Source of the DNA: Rallus limicola
Taxonomy: Eukaryota; Chordata; Aves; Gruiformes; Rallidae
Length of the DNA stretch: 64,000 bases
Direction of reading: 5' to 3'
Assembly (NCBI GenBank): GCA_022605955.1
Contig: JAKCOZ010000008.1
Coordinates: forward strand, 25,235,083-25,299,082
How positions within the stretch are numbered: position 1 is the stretch's first letter; each line of letters opens with the position of its first letter. Below, piece after piece: positions 25,601-40,794 of the stretch. The position numbers were made by a program, and so were the translations under genes. The notes below the pieces were generated by a model. It was given only the letters and a program-made list of their open reading frames with translations, did no database searches and was not told where the DNA came from.

Positions 25601-28600
25601 GTCACCGAAATAACCTGAAAAGTCTTTTTACTACTTTTTTTACCACTAAAACTTAGCAGGTTTTTTATTTTTGAAATACCAGCCACTGATACTTCACTTG
25701 GAACTGTAGGCTGTCTAGGCTTAAAAGCCCAGTATGTAACGTAGAGACATTGTTCTGGTTACGTTTTTCATAGTTTGCACCATGCAATGTAGACTGGTTT
25801 GGGGCAGAGGTGTTCCTGGAGGGGCTTTGTTTGTTTTTTGTTTAAATCCTGACCAAGAATGGTATTGAGCAAAATAGATATTGGGGGTTGAAGTTTCATT
25901 TAAAATGAGTAATGCAGTCAGAGAAAAATAGCCAGAAATTCTACAGAATCCTGTTAGTCCTCATATTTTCAGCATTTGGAATAAAGGGGTATGAACTGCC
26001 ATTGAGTTTCAGGCTAGAGAAGTGCCAACTTTAGATCTAATTCAATTTGAGGGCTTCATTGCAAGCTGCCCCTTTACAATATAACTGGAATCAATAATGC
26101 TGTATGTGCTGTTTCATTCGCATTATATGAAAACATGATCATTTGCCTTAAAAAAACCCCACACCACCAAACACCTTCATTTTTAATGTTGTAAGCTTTT
26201 AATAATGACTGGCAGAATTATCTCTGTAATTCATTGCCCTCTCAGCTGTTAGATGAATGGGATATGTTATGGTTTCTCATTATTCTCCATGGTTGCAAGG
26301 AGAAGAGACTGGGGATTTAAATTGCCTTCCACGGCATGGGCTATAGACATGCTGATGACTTGCTGTGAGATTGCATTTAGTTCCAGGATCTCTTGGTGCT
26401 TCAGAGCGTAATGCGTTTGGTTGGCACGATGAACAAAAGCTTCTGGTGTTTGCGTAGGTACACGAGAGGTAAAATGGAAGATAAGGAGCAGGGAATGGAA
26501 GAAAAATGTTGCTTTATTTTACAAGCGACTGGTTGAGTACAGAGGGAAAAGTAATAAATTTACGACAGGAGGGAAACAAAAATAATAGTTGAAATATTAT
26601 ACAGACGTCTCTACATGAGTGTGTGTGTGGATATATAATGTGAAATACAGTATAATCTTAACATTGTTATGTACATACTTATGACTGCACCGGCTCATTA
26701 CCCATTGCATCAAGGATGCTCAAGTGTTTATTATGCTATTTACAAAATTATAGCTATTTCCTGAACAGCCGGCCTCTGCTGAATATACTTGCATTCTGTC
26801 CATCTTTAATAATGAAGCCTGCACTTTGGGGCAGAAACGTAGTCTGGCAATGATCAGCAGGAAATAAGAGAGAAATTGGTAATCTCTTTAGCTTTACTGT
26901 TTTATGTTGTTTATTTGCCTCTCCCAAGTATTCGTTTGGGGAACTTGTGCAGCATAGGTCAGGTAGCTCAATTTCTTTGTGGATGTTAGGAGGTGGGCTG
27001 CAGAGCAAAGAGATCTCCTAAGTTTTATATAGTTTTTCGATCACATCTAGGATTTAGCTAATGTATCTTCCTGGGATTGTTGTAATAATTTTAAGAAATA
27101 TCAGTATACCATTTTAGAAATGAAAGTTAGTTATTGCAATGTCTGAGTAAGTACATAAGTAGATTCTGTATAAATAAAACAGTGCTGGGAGGTAAAGAGA
27201 GATTCAAAGGAACTTCTGGATACCCAGGCTGTTCTGTTACAAGGTGGCCTGGTAGCAGGGTAGGGTAAGTATCTGAGCAAGTCAAGCCTCCCCCAGGGAC
27301 AGGGAAGTTGGACATGGACTCTGCCATTGCTACCTTATTGTTCTTGAGCATAGCTTGGATGGTAGCATGTGTCCTATCTGGGACTAACATCTCTTCCCTG
27401 TGTAAGGGCCAGGGCAGGTGGGGGCTGCCCGTCTCTTGCCAAGGTAAAGGCAAACCTGAAAGACGTAGCAAGGGAGATGCAGTTGTGCAGTTCAGAAGAG
27501 ATCAAGAAAGACACCTGCTGGTGCTGCTGGTCATTAATTGAGTCTAGCTGTCCATTGTTACGGGGTTTGTGGGTTTGTTTTGTGGTATCATGGTTGTTTG
27601 GGGGGGTTTTTGGTCTTGGTTTAGTGTTTTGTTACCTTTTTGCAGATCTCTTTTAAAGAGTGGGGGAAAGGAGGAGCCGGTTGTATTCTTTACTTCTGCA
27701 GTTGCTTTAGAAAAGCAACCAGGTACATACAAGAACCTCATCCTAGAAGGAGGATTTTACTGGTCAATGGATTAAGAAACCTTAAGCTCTGGGAAGAGAG
27801 AGCCCTGCAACCAAGTTGAAGCCTGTGGGTTCCTGGTTGTATGTTCTGTCATGGGGTATTTTACATGGAAAAAGTTCGTGATTCACTCATAGTAAATAAG
27901 ATTTTAGAGTTCATGAAAAAAATCATTGTGGTCATTGTATCTCTCTGTTGTTACTGCTTTAAAAAAACATTAAAAAGAATTATCTGCGTTTCCAAAAATA
28001 TCTTGGAGTAGTATTCAAAAACTGAATGTGTTTTAAAAAGTCAGTCTACTTTTTCCAATTCATAGTAGTGTGATTTTTTTTTTTTTACTTTTTTCCAAAT
28101 ACACAAGTCAGTTGCATGTTCCTCTTGCTCTGTGGCATTTCTCTAAAGTTTCACTTGCTCAGTAAAGCAGTGCTTAATCATAAGTGTGATTTTGCGTCAT
28201 TTCAACATTCAGAAAAATATCCTCAATAAGGTTTAAGAAAACTGTTTGGAATATAAATGTTGGCATATAATCCTTTCAATTATTGAAAAAAAATAGCCCA
28301 ATCAATCTCTATGTTGGCTTTGTAGCTCAAAATGCCTTAATGTGACAGGAATGCGCTATAATCTATGAAAGGAACGTCTTAATTTATCACAGAGCCCATT
28401 ACTTTTGTGTTACATTTTGTGCTGTACTTAATTCTTCACAGATAGCATAGAATGAAGTCTTACCCATGATGTGCTCTGACAAATGGAGCTTGTTGTTTCC
28501 TTTTTCAAAGAAAAGAGTGGTTTCTCTCAGTAGGGAGGTAAATCTAACACCTTTTGAGATTTTGAAACCTGCTTGTGATTCTACAAACCGAATGGTCTTA

Positions 28601-30214
28601 AGAGTCAAGTATGGAAGCTGGGCATTTCTCTGAAGGTAAAATGCAGCGGGATCATCTTCGATTTTTTACACTTCCCCCCTCTACCACTAAGGTCAGTACT
28701 TCATGCTCATTTCTCATGTACTAGAAGAGTACTAGTCTGGATTAGTTTACTTGAGTTTGAGTAAAAAGTACGCTGAAGAGAGACATGTGTTCAACATTAT
28801 TCTATGTGTTTGGACTTTGAAGAACCTCCAAATCTATTTAGGATTTTGTATGATGAAAAGTTGAATTCTGTTCTAAGGTACTTGGATCTAACCCGACTCA
28901 TTGCCAATTTTGTTGCTAACAGAGATGCTCTTCAGCCCCTAACTTTGTGCATCTGTATTTGATAACGCTGGCAAATGTCTTTGATTAGGGGCTTTTACTG
29001 GAGTGGTCATTCAGAGGCAACCTTCTTCTGTACTCTGCCGTGTCTCATAAAGAAAAGTTTTCCACATTAATGAAGCACTTAATTATATCAGAGCAGCGTA
29101 GTTGCTTTGGGTTTCAGACTTATTTGGACTGTAAAAGCAAAACATAGCAAATGTTACCATCTGCTATTCTCATGCCCCCTTTTTCCTCCCTGTGCCCCAA
29201 CAGACTCTCTGCCTCCGTTTCATCCTTATTGTCTGATTCAAAATCTTGTCAGGGTACTTAAGGCATGTAGTAGCTTCAAGGCATGAAGCAAGAGATCAGC
29301 TTTTCCCAGACAAGATTCCACACTTGTTCTGTGAATTAAGGTTTTCTACAAAGGTTAGTCAGAACTATAACAGCACCTTTTTTTCTCCCTGAAAAGTAAA
29401 CTTGACACATCTATCGCGTCTGAGGACTGGAAATTTCTGGCTTCATAGAGGAAAATGTGTCACTGTGGTGTATGTCGTCTGACCTAACTATCCTCGAGAT
29501 TTTTGTTCCATTTATCTCCTACACGCTTTATATAATGAAGGAAGTCTCCCTAGGCATGATCAACCACAGAGAGTGAGTGAAACTTAATGGTTTCAATCAA
29601 GGTTTCTGCTAGCCCAGGTTAGTTGTTACTCTTCAGTCAAAGGTGCTAGCTCTCACCTTGGAAACCAGTAATAATTATTCTATTCACTGACATTTTGTAG
29701 ATTTTCACTAGCCACTGGTCGCAACCTTGTTCTTAAGTTTGTAAGATGCTTTCTTTAATTTTGAATCCTAATGGTTTATCCCTTTCAGAAAAATAACCTC
29801 CCTGTGACCTGAATTTCTGGAGTTCTGTGATGATCTCTGACGTGAATACCTTGATAGGAAATGCTGCACATTTCTTTTTATCAGCCAGACTGTATTCTGA
29901 GCCTATGTGCAACACAATTCCAGCAAACGTGGGTTACTGCTTTCCTGTAGAGATCTGTCCATGGCATGAAAGAGCTACTGAAAAATTGAAGCAGAACATC
30001 TTAAAGCTTATGTGTTGCCCAGTTTATTATTACTAAATAAGGTTTAAGAGCCCCTCATTTCATCTCAAGGCAGGATACAAAAGCTGTAAACCAGCTAAAG
30101 ATATTTCAGTGGGGGCATGAGGAAGGCACTGAAAAGCAGTAGCGATTTTTTTGTTTGGTTGCTTGTTTTTTTGGTTTTTTTTAAACTCTATGTAGTTTCC
30201 CTGAGCACCCAACC

Positions 30215-30560
30215 TTGACATTGCAGTTGTTTTCCAGAGAGCCTGGAGTACTCAAAGAGGTAGGCTGTTGTGGAGCAAAGGGCCCTGGAAGGCCTGGCTT
30301 CTCCCAGCAGGCTGCAGCCAGAGTAGCAGCAGTGCTGCCCATAGCACTGCACTGCGGCGGAAGAAGGTTGTTGGGTTTCCTCCTGGCTCCTTGGGCAGCT
30401 CCCTGGCTGACTGCTCAGGGCTTCTCCAAAGGGCTGCTTCCCAGGCTCTTGGACCCAGGAGAGCAGAAATGCTGAGCTGCCCTCGAGCTACAGACAGTGA
30501 GGTCGCACTTCTTCAGGGCAAGTTGGGTGAGCTGCAAGGCTCAGCTGGGAGGCTGAGAGG
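30215..30560. other. GC-rich intronic block
   Basis: A local GC-rich stretch with overlapping plus-strand open frames (86 and 117 codons) translating to Ala/Gly/Ser/Leu-rich sequence. It has no recognisable domain and no flanking splice sites with matching phases. CpG count is low to moderate. I treat it as non-coding. Confidence 0.35.
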
Positions 30561-33500
30561 AAGCCTTTCTTATATGATGTTAGCATGCTGGCAGACATTA
30601 CTTTTTCCTACATGTGTTTAATCTCATACAAAATGTTGTCAGAATTTTGCTTCCTAGCTCTAGGGGTGGTTGCACACCCTATCTTCTTCATCCAAGTTGT
30701 CAGAACAGAGAGCAGTCTTACCTTAAAAACTAATCCTTTAAATCATGAGCATAAGAAGAAAGGTGTAGCAAGGTGTTCTTTGGCACCACGTTATGTATGG
30801 ATTGTCTTTGGCTACTAAACTAAATTCATTGTTTATTTTTAGCATCCTGCATTTCTGTAAACAGGTTTTGTATGATCAAGGCATGACCCTTAAGGTAGTT
30901 ACCTTTGTGGTTTCAGTTGGATTGCTACTACTGACAGGAAAAAGGAAATGTGTCTCATCTGAGCAGGTATGAATAGACTATTCAGTAGGGTTTCTTCTTC
31001 CCTGGCCTGCTTCTGGTAGTAGTTACCTGACAATTACCTGGATGGTCCTGGAGCAAAACAATGGGAGTGAAAAGAACCTGATTTTCTCTCAGGACTTTTC
31101 TTTTTCACACTGCATCTATCTTTCCCAGACTATCATTAAATAAATATTATTATGTCATTATAGAAATGTGATACATATGCACATTTAGCTCTATTTTTTA
31201 TAGTCGGTGTAAACTACAGGACCCATTTTACCCTGCCAGTGTGGGGAGAGCAAGTGAGAGGCTGTGCTTTATACGCTACATGATTGTTATTCTTTGGTAA
31301 AGAAGCAAAATAAGCACACTGCTTGTTAAAGAGGATTCATTTTGGTGCAGACCTGCAGCATCAATCTGGACAAAGACCCTTTACTTTACAAACAAAACTA
31401 GTGTGTCTATCACAGTGTTGCTTTTGTATCTGTGTGTGGCAATGAACTTGTAAAAGATCGTCCTTTTTATTTGTATACTCTTAATTTCCTTTGCTCCTTT
31501 TGTGGTAAAATAGACCTGAAATCAAATAGTGTCACTACTAGGGTTAAATATTTCACTATGAAAAATCTGACGTGTTAGAGGTAAGAGCTGCTAGCAAAAA
31601 TGAGGATAAATAAGCAAAGGTAAAAACATGCATTTATGAATCTAGAACAGCAAGGCCTGCAGAGTAAGAGTTGCAAATAAAACTATGAAAATATCAAATT
31701 TGCAGAAGTTTTATAATGCAGCTCTTACTGTATGACACTGCTCCTCAGCTGACTTTCTGAGAGATGAACCGTAAATTCCACCATCCTATCTCTGGCTTGC
31801 TTTGCTCCATCCCACACATGCAGGTTTTACAGGATTACTTTGAAGCTAGCTTTGGAGATGGCTGTAGTTTGTCTCCCTGGGGCTGTGTAAAGCCCATGTA
31901 AACAGAGTGGGGATGTGTTAGAGGCATTTGTAATCGTTCTGTGAGAGGCATAGGGCTCAGTCTGGAGATGGAGAATATGTCTAAGGTATGGAAAGCTTAA
32001 TTGACGGCCTTAAAAAAACCCAGCAACGAGTAACCTGATAAATGGCACAGACTGTTAATTAGATGTCTAAATTTACCAATTGTGTCAGGAAAATTAGGAC
32101 AGGGGGAACAATATGTCCCTAAGCTGTTCACTAAACAACTGCTATGCTACTTATTTATATTTATCTGATGAAAAGTACGTGCTGAAAGAAGAGCAGGAGG
32201 AAATCTCTACTCTCTCGCTAGTTTGAAGCTCCCAGACCTCTCTTCTCACAAGGCCTCCGTGTCCTGATATTCCCTTGTCTGAACCGATCACTGTAATACG
32301 TGGCCTCAGGAAATATTAAGCTGTTAGAGAACTTTGATAGTGTATTTGCGAGAGGGAGCCGTGGGGGACTTCTGGGGCTGAAGCTGATGCTCTGTGAAGA
32401 CGATTTACAAATTCCTGTTTCTTTCGTCAGGAACTGGGTTGGGCCTGCATTGATGAGAGAGGGAAGTTAGTCTCCTGTTTGGGATTCTTATTTAAGTATG
32501 TACATATTTAAATGTGTATTGCAAAATATGGGGTATTTACATATGGGTATGATTATGTGCATATTTAAGTATATTTATAGCTAAGTAGGCAAACATTTAC
32601 ATACATATGCAAGAAAAAGTGCCAGTTCCTCCCCAGGGATGACCCTCGTTCCAGATGACCAGCTGCCCTGTGTTGTGGTGGTGGGAACCTGGCTGGAGAA
32701 GGTTGGAAGATGCTTCATACAGCACCTCCAGCCAGCAAGTGGCTCCCAGCCCTTGCAACACCACAGTTTGCTTCCCGTTTCTTTTGCTTCTGTCACAGTG
32801 TTGTGTTCTGCATCTGCCAGGGTCAGGGGAGATTATTGTTTCAGTACTCACTAACTGTGTCTTAATAAAAGAGGCAGAAGTAACTAACTCTTTACATTAC
32901 TAAACCAGCCTTTACCATCCTTCCCTGTGTACCTGATAATAGGCAGGACCAACTTAAGAGATAATAATGGTGTTTTGAAAGATAACCATTTTGTTTGCTT
33001 CTGATGCCTGTCATAATTTTCTAGTTGTATTCTCCCCAGAGCCTGCTTTGGGCTAGTTGGTTTGGTTTCGATTCAGAAAGGAGTTGAGAAAAGGATGTGT
33101 TTGCAGCTGGGCTGGATGTGCAGTGCTGCGTTCAAGGTGTGTGTATGTGCAGAGCTGTTGGTTGGAGCCGACGGTGCTGCCTGTAGGTGCTCTTGTGTGC
33201 TTACTTGTGCAAGTGCTGCTGTGCTAGCCCAAATTTTTGGAGTGCTGAGGCATGTATTGGCTGGACCTGTGCAGAATGGCTGGAGATACGTCAGGCAAGT
33301 GGTCATTCGAATTCTTTGAAGGGAAGGTGAAGTACCTAATGCAAGCTTCAATATTAATAAGAGGAACCACAAGTGTTATTGGCTGCTGAGTTGAGAGGGG
33401 GAGATACTGGGGTTACAAGTTTGGGAAAGATCTGGATAGGTTGTTTTGTAACTGTGGCAGTAGCAAAGCCCAGCGCTATCTGAGGAAGCCAGAAGGAATA

Positions 33501-36500
33501 TGTCTGTGGGACAAAAATCCCTAGGAGAGGTTAGTGCTCATCCCTATTACCTAACTGCAGCTGATTCTTTGCAGCTCTTGAAAATCCTACACCGCCAATG
33601 AGTTAATAACAGGAAAAAGTACTAATTCAGCTAGATTTATGGAACATAGTGAAGTCTACCTGCCCTGCTTCATTATGAAATAGAGTATTACAGACTTAGT
33701 CTTGTATGTTTTTCACATAGAATAAAACTGGAGTGATGGCATTTCCACTGTGTATGCATTCTGCCTTGAGGGGTATGCTGAAAAAGAAAATTGGACAGCA
33801 GCCTTGCAGCATCCTTTTTCAATGTATTAATGTACGAGATGTGGTTTTGCATGTATGGGGTTTTTTTCTAAGAGTTCAGATGAGAAGTTCTAAGGATTTC
33901 TTGAAGTAAAAGTAGGTGGGAACAAAAAACTCTGACTATATTATAGCCACTTTTCTCCAACACTGGCATGCACAATTTGCTCATTGCACGAAACAAGCTC
34001 TACTGTACAATTAATGTCAGAGCAAAATAGTCTTGTTTTTTCTGAGTTTAGTTCTGCTTGTTCCAATGCTGCCTTATTTTTGTTGATAGAGGGGGGTGAA
34101 AATAACCTTTTGGCAGTGTGCAGACAGCATGTCTGAAAATGTGTTAATCTATTACTAGCTAGTACTACTTCTTACCTTAACACTAGCTTTAGCACACGAC
34201 CCTCCAGCCTTTGCCAAGAAGAAAAGGTTCTCAAGGAAAGCTTCTGTATGCAGCCTGTTACTACTTTGACAGCCCCTTTGCTGCTACACTGACTCTAGGT
34301 TTTCTTTCTCCTAACCCTATGGGCTGTCACATTCTTTAGGTGATCAGGAGGCTTGCTAAAGCTTGTTGTGCCCAGCAGCATTCAGTTCTCTTTTTTTGTT
34401 TTTAGTTGGTTCTGGAGAGAGTGACTTTAACAGGAGGAACTCCAAGCCATGAGTATCCAGGCAGTCAAAGAAATTTCTGACATCCATTCGTGCCTTTTTT
34501 GCTGCTTTGCTGATGAGGCTTCTTGCACGTACAGAAGAAGGTGTTCCTATAGAGTCCTATCCATTCAAGATCAGAAGTGCCACTGTTTTCTTAATAATGG
34601 CTTTTCTTTTCTAAGATGTTGCAGAAGAAAATTCATCCTTGCTCTTTGGTACAAAAGCTTCAAAAGCATATGAAGCAGTAGAAGGGAACAGACAGCTTCT
34701 GCAGCTTGGGGAGGCCAAACTCTGTGCCTTTGGAAATCACCCTATATAAGCAAAATTAAGAAGGGATGGGGAGAGGGGAATGTTACACACCGGTGGCAAA
34801 AGCCTGATGAAAGCATTAGTTTTTATAGTTTTTCAGGCTTTAATGAGCTTTAGAGAGTCATAGAAATTGACACAGTAATGTATTCACATGGATTAAGCTT
34901 TTGCTCTGTTGGCAAAGTGGTGAGATCACACAGTATACTTGATGGTGAATTCATGAGAGAAACTGGAGTAGTTCTTATTTAACACTGAGATATCCCACTG
35001 AGTTCATCCTCTTCTTCTGTTTGATGACTTTCCAGCCTGCATTTTTTAAATTGGTGCTGTTTTAAAGCACTTACCTTGTTAGGTAGTTCATCTTACAGAA
35101 TTTTAGGAATTCTTGAACTTCTTCATAGTCATTATCATATGCTTTTGGACAGGAATATCAATCTGCATCAGCTCCCCTCCTCCTACCCCCCCAATCTTCT
35201 ACCACATGCACAAAAATACAAATTAAAAATTTGGAGACAATGTTCTTCTCTAAACATCACTGAACTGCAGACCTGACAGTTCAAGCTCAGTACTTGTCAC
35301 AGAAGTTGGTCCTCAAGGAAGAAACTGTTCCGGTCGGTCTCAAAGCAGAGGATCCCAGTTGGCGTGAGCATGCTGAACAGCGAGGAAGTGAAACACGTTC
35401 ATGGCCAGCTGTGCTGCTCCCAGCCTCAAACAGTTGCCAGTAGCCTGAAGGGCACATGCGGGAGTGGTGGTGAGCAGCTAAGATGAACAATATGCCAGCA
35501 GACTTTCATAGATGCTAACCCTAACAAGGCTGTGTCACAGTGACATGGCTTAGATGTGGCAGTGCTTTAGGTGAGACAGTTTTAAGAACAGATTTTGGTT
35601 TGGATCTGAAAGGAGAGTTCAAAGAACCAAGCTTCTTGATGGCTATAGAAGGGCCCAGGAATGATGGTGAAGGCCAGAAATAAAAGGCATTGAAGTAGGA
35701 TTTATGATTCTTCATCTTCTGCGTACAGATCACTGAGTTATTTTTGGGTCCTGATTTGGGGTAATATATAAGGTTCAGAAAAGGAGGAACACACCAGTTT
35801 CTTGAGGTTATAATTCAGAAGAGAAGGGGTCTAAGAACTTGCTTTATTTCTGGAATATCAAGGGATATGATAAAGATTGGTTCAAAAAATTAGGTCATTA
35901 ACAGTGTAAGTAATCTGGTTAAGTTTAATCCTGTGCTTAAGTCACTATATAATGATGATGAGAGGCCTCCTCTGATTTATCTTAATGCTTTTCCTTTTAG
36001 AAGGAGTTCTCTCTTCCAAATCTTTATAAAGTTGCATTGAGATTATTTTCAACCAGTTTTCTCTCTGTGGTTTATACTTGGGAAGATAATGCATCTGAGA
36101 AATATCCTCTTTAGTTGAGAGGAGACATGGAGTTTCTCTGGTGCAGTAACTTGAATACACAGAACAAACATGGTGTTTGCATTTGTTCTGAGCAGCTGTT
36201 CTGTAAAATAGTAAGCACCCCATCTAAGGAGGGAATTAATAAGGTGGACTAGAATGAAATTGGCCTTTCTCCTTTGGCCCAACCTCAGACAAATGAGCAT
36301 TTCTCAGCACACGCTGTGATTGGAGCCACAAGGACATGGAAAGGCTGTGCTCCATCTCCTAGGCCATGCTCAAATTCAGGAGAGTAACTACTGGAAAGAG
36401 GAGAAGGGATTTCTGAGGTGGGAACCTGTTCAGGCCTTCGTGGATATTTAGTTTTGACTAGTTGGCCTGATAAGACAAATTTGGAATGTGGAGTCCACTA

Positions 36501-39500
36501 AAATGTTTTTTTCAAGCATAATTAGCAGAAATAAAATTAACTTGCAGGTCAAGATATTTAATGCAGAGACATTAGTGATGGGCATCTATCTTAGTACTAG
36601 TGTTTCTCTTCCTTTGTGACAGAAGTCATGCACGGATTTGATATTTGTTCATCCCACATGTGTATTTTCCTTGCCTTTTTTTGCTTAAGCCTAAATACCA
36701 CTTCTGAGTTCTTTTGTATTCAAATCAACAAAAAGAAGAAAATTTGTACCTTGATGCAGTTAAACCTGCAGTTTACTTTATTCCCTTGTCCAGGGAATTT
36801 GCTTCTCAGACTTCCACTTTCTGGATATATTATGACCAGCATGAGAACCTTGACTTGTCTCTGTTTACCTTTCCCTTTTTGTTCTGAACAGTACTGACCA
36901 TGTTATACAAGGCAACATTCTCACTGTCCTTTGCATAACATCCAAGTCCCCTATTTGGAACCAACTTTCAACCAGTCTATTAAATGCTAGTGATCTTTGT
37001 TAAAGATTTCCAATAGCAGCACTGGGGCATTAACTGGCTTTTACTACTCTGCTTATTTAGAGAATATGCCAGCTAATTGCTAGAGGAAGTATGTCTAACA
37101 GCACAAAAAGATGTAGTTGTTAATTCCAGTTATTGTGAGTGGACATGGGGGAATGTTTTTTCCAGGTGTACAGCTTTCCAGTTATTGAAATTCAGGACCT
37201 TGAATTTGACCGGGATCTCTGCTTTACATTCCTATATCCCGTTGCTGCTTTTTTTCCAAGGATCACTGGACTGTATTTGTGGTGATAGTTGCCTATTCAG
37301 CAAAAGCTGGGAAAGAGACTGGTACAAGTGAACAGCGATGTACGAGTGAGACAGAAGATGGCAGGAAATTGTATGACTGGAGGGAAAGGGGTAATAGGGT
37401 TTCATTTCCCCATATCAGAAAGAAAAAGAAAATTGAGGCCAGACAACTGGGCTTCTTTAGTTACAAGATCATGACAAAATAACAGCATCGTGGCACTGTA
37501 AATCAATAATGCAGCTTCATCTAAAATTCTGTACATCTTTGGTGCAGTTGTCTAGATGCTGAACAACAATAGCAGACTACAAAGACAACTCAATTGTCAT
37601 GAGGAAAAATCTGTTTTAAATGTTGTATCTAATAAATCAAAAGAAGTCGTGATATAGAGACATCAAATGATGAGTGGTATGTCATTGATAAATTAGGCAC
37701 TCTCTTCACTCTCTCCCATGATAGAAGACCAAGGATACAGCCTAAGAAATGGAAATGCAGATGCTTAAGTTGTTTCACAGTCAGGTCTCCAGTTTGTTTT
37801 ACAGATGAAATACTTTCAGCTAAACGTAATTCATCAACTGTGAGCACTCGTGTGGTGAAAGCTGTGCTCATACAGTCGTGGGGATTTTTTATGCAGTAAA
37901 TTTTTGGGCCTGTGGCCAAAACATGTTTGTTCCAGAAGTGCAGAGTGGCTTCTCCTCCCCTCAGCCTGCGAAGGTAGTTTTTAAACAATGAGTTATCCAG
38001 TTAAGAAGTGGAAACAATACATGTGATCAGTTGCAGTTAATGATGATAAGCAGAATGTTCATTGTAATGAATACTGATTGTGTTTGATTCCTGGGTAACC
38101 CGCAAGCCAGAGTTTTTGCCTACAAATTCTTTGGTGGATAGCAGCTAATAACCAATACATTTGGGAGAAGTTGTGGTTGAACCAGCCACAGTTTGGAATC
38201 AAAATAGGGTTAAGTTCATTGACACACCCTAGAGTAGTTAGAGGTTTTTATCAACACCCTTTAGTTTTTATTCATGCAGTGATACTGGTTTCTCCTGGCA
38301 TCTCGAGTGGTTTTAGTGAAATGAGTGACAGACTTCATCTTCGTTATACAGCCTTCTATGCTGCTGCAGGCTATGAGCTTAACTTTTATTTTATCACCCT
38401 TAAAAAATTAAGTTGTTCTTCAGACTCACTTTTTTATGCCAAGATGATCACAAACAGAATTAGTAGGGTATCTATGCTCATTTTGGTCACTAGGTAAAAT
38501 TAGCACCAGTGGTTTAGTACTGCACATAGTTGAATGAGTGAATATAACCTTAGGACATGGAGTGGTGGGGGTAGGGGGAAAAGAAGTCAAAGCCTTTGTG
38601 TGGTGAACAAAGCATCGCTGTGTCTGAACAAGAAAGCAGAGAGATTTTTTCCCTGCATTGTCACACAAAAATTAACAGGCTGGCAATATAAACACCCATC
38701 ACAAATTCTTCTTCTAAAAATAGAGTATAAACATCTGTGGTGAGGAGTCAATGTGCAAAAGGCAAGAAATATGCAAGGAGGAAAAAGTTTTTGGAATCTG
38801 GTCTGTTTATGTTATTGGTACAACTTGAAGCTATGTGGCTGTACTAGCCAGCAAAATAGAAGTACTTCATGGTTTTAAGCACTATTCTAGTTTCTCTGAC
38901 CTTATCCAGGAAAATGTATTTCTCTATCTGATTGCTCCAGAATTACTGCTTTTAAGATTCAAGAAACAGAAGTGATTGCCAGGTCTTCACTGAGACCTTA
39001 TAAAGAAAGTTTCTGGCATGTAGTTCATGAGCAATACTATTGAAAGCAGATATGACAGAGCTGTGTAGTGCACGTAATTGACTAAAAATTTCAGTCACTT
39101 AGTTCTGATATTTATTTATAAAGTGGCACTGAGGAAAGGTTGTTAATACCTTCAGTCTCATTTCCCAAGCTGATGAGAGAGTCTGTCGTGTAGAAACAGG
39201 ATGAAACCTTCGCTATCCTTAACCCTTGTCCTTCAGCTTCCAGAGCCACGTTTTGTGAGTGTGTTGGAGTCTCTTGCTTTTTCCTGTATTGGTTAGTCAC
39301 TCTCTTGGCATGAAGTTAGCGGAGTGGGGTCCTGGAGGGTTAGCAGTCTTGCTGACTTGGTTTTTTTTACATGCCATCTAGTATTACCTCTGCTGAAAAT
39401 AACCAGTAACCAAAAGCCACAAGGTATAAGAGTTGAAAATACTTTAAGTTGTTTGTTAAGCTTAAATGTAGCTATAACTAATGAGTTGCATTTCTAATGA

Positions 39501-40794
39501 CTGTCTTCAAAATCCACAAAAAAGTAGTGGCAACAGATCTCGGCAAAGGCGGGCTGAAGTTCAACTTCTCTGAATATCACCCCTCCCCAGCTCTTGATCA
39601 TGATATTTTGCTTCCTGGCAGTTTTGCTGTGCCAAGTAGAACAGGGAAGAGCTGCTCCTTGAGGTTTGTGGCAGAGGTTTTTGCTTAATTAACTGGCAGA
39701 GAGGCTGCCCAAGGGTGACAGACAGTGCCTCCTTCAGTCCCCAAGTGAGCGGTCTTAATTTCCTGCAAAATAGAGGGGAGCATATTCCCATCACTCTGTC
39801 CACACAACTCTTCCTGATGCTAATGAGAGCTGGGTGCTTGTATCAAAGGGGAAATTGCTATCAGTATGCCAGGGCCGCATCCCAGATCAGTGAACAGTGG
39901 AATTGCATCATTTCAGTGGTCCTTTTTTGATGCATCGTGTCTTTCGGCAACTTCATTGGGTTTTTTTTTCTGTTGCTATAGCTATCCTAAGCCAAGTTTT
40001 CCTAAGAAAACCACAGAATAATGTAGTATCAATTTTGTCAGTATGCCACGTAAAATGCTCTAAAGCTGGGATTTCTGGAAAATAGCAGAGAGAATTTTGG
40101 CAGGTCAAGCTGGTTCTTTGGACTTGCTCAAAAATAGTGGTGAATTTGTTTCACGGACAGCTGTTTGTCTGAAAGCTTCCTTTAGTACAATGTGAAAGTG
40201 ATTCAACCCCCTAATCCATCACTGGAAATCTCTGCTACCATCCAAGACACTTAAAGGAATCACATTTACAGTTCTAATTGATAGCCACTGTTTTGACAGG
40301 CAAACAGATTTCTCCTCCCAGTGGCTTCATGCAATTGGCCTCCAGCAGACCTTACCATTAGCACAATTCTACTGAAAAGAATATACAAGCTAATAATAAA
40401 TCTGTAGGGAAGGATGTTAACCACAAACTACTATGTCTAATTAGTAATGTACAATAGCCAAGGCCAGGGAGGGAAGGTATTATTTATCAGAAGGACTGAT
40501 TTTGACAGTTTAAAAATGTAAAACCATCTATTACTTATTATACCGAAACACATCTTTCAAAATACAGTGTATGTAGAACTCCGCTCTTATTTTGGTGGTG
40601 TTTTGAGTGTTACTGCTTTGGAAAAATGTCAGCTATAGTAGATGCACAGAAGTGGAATTTGTGATGCTTTAGTGGAACCTAAAACCAAGTCATCTTCAGC
40701 TTTCTCTTTGCCTTTGCAACCTGCCTTTCCTATTCAAGGATCATCGGTCTGCCTGCAAAAGTCTCTCTTCGCTATGTACTCTCTTAGTTCAGAG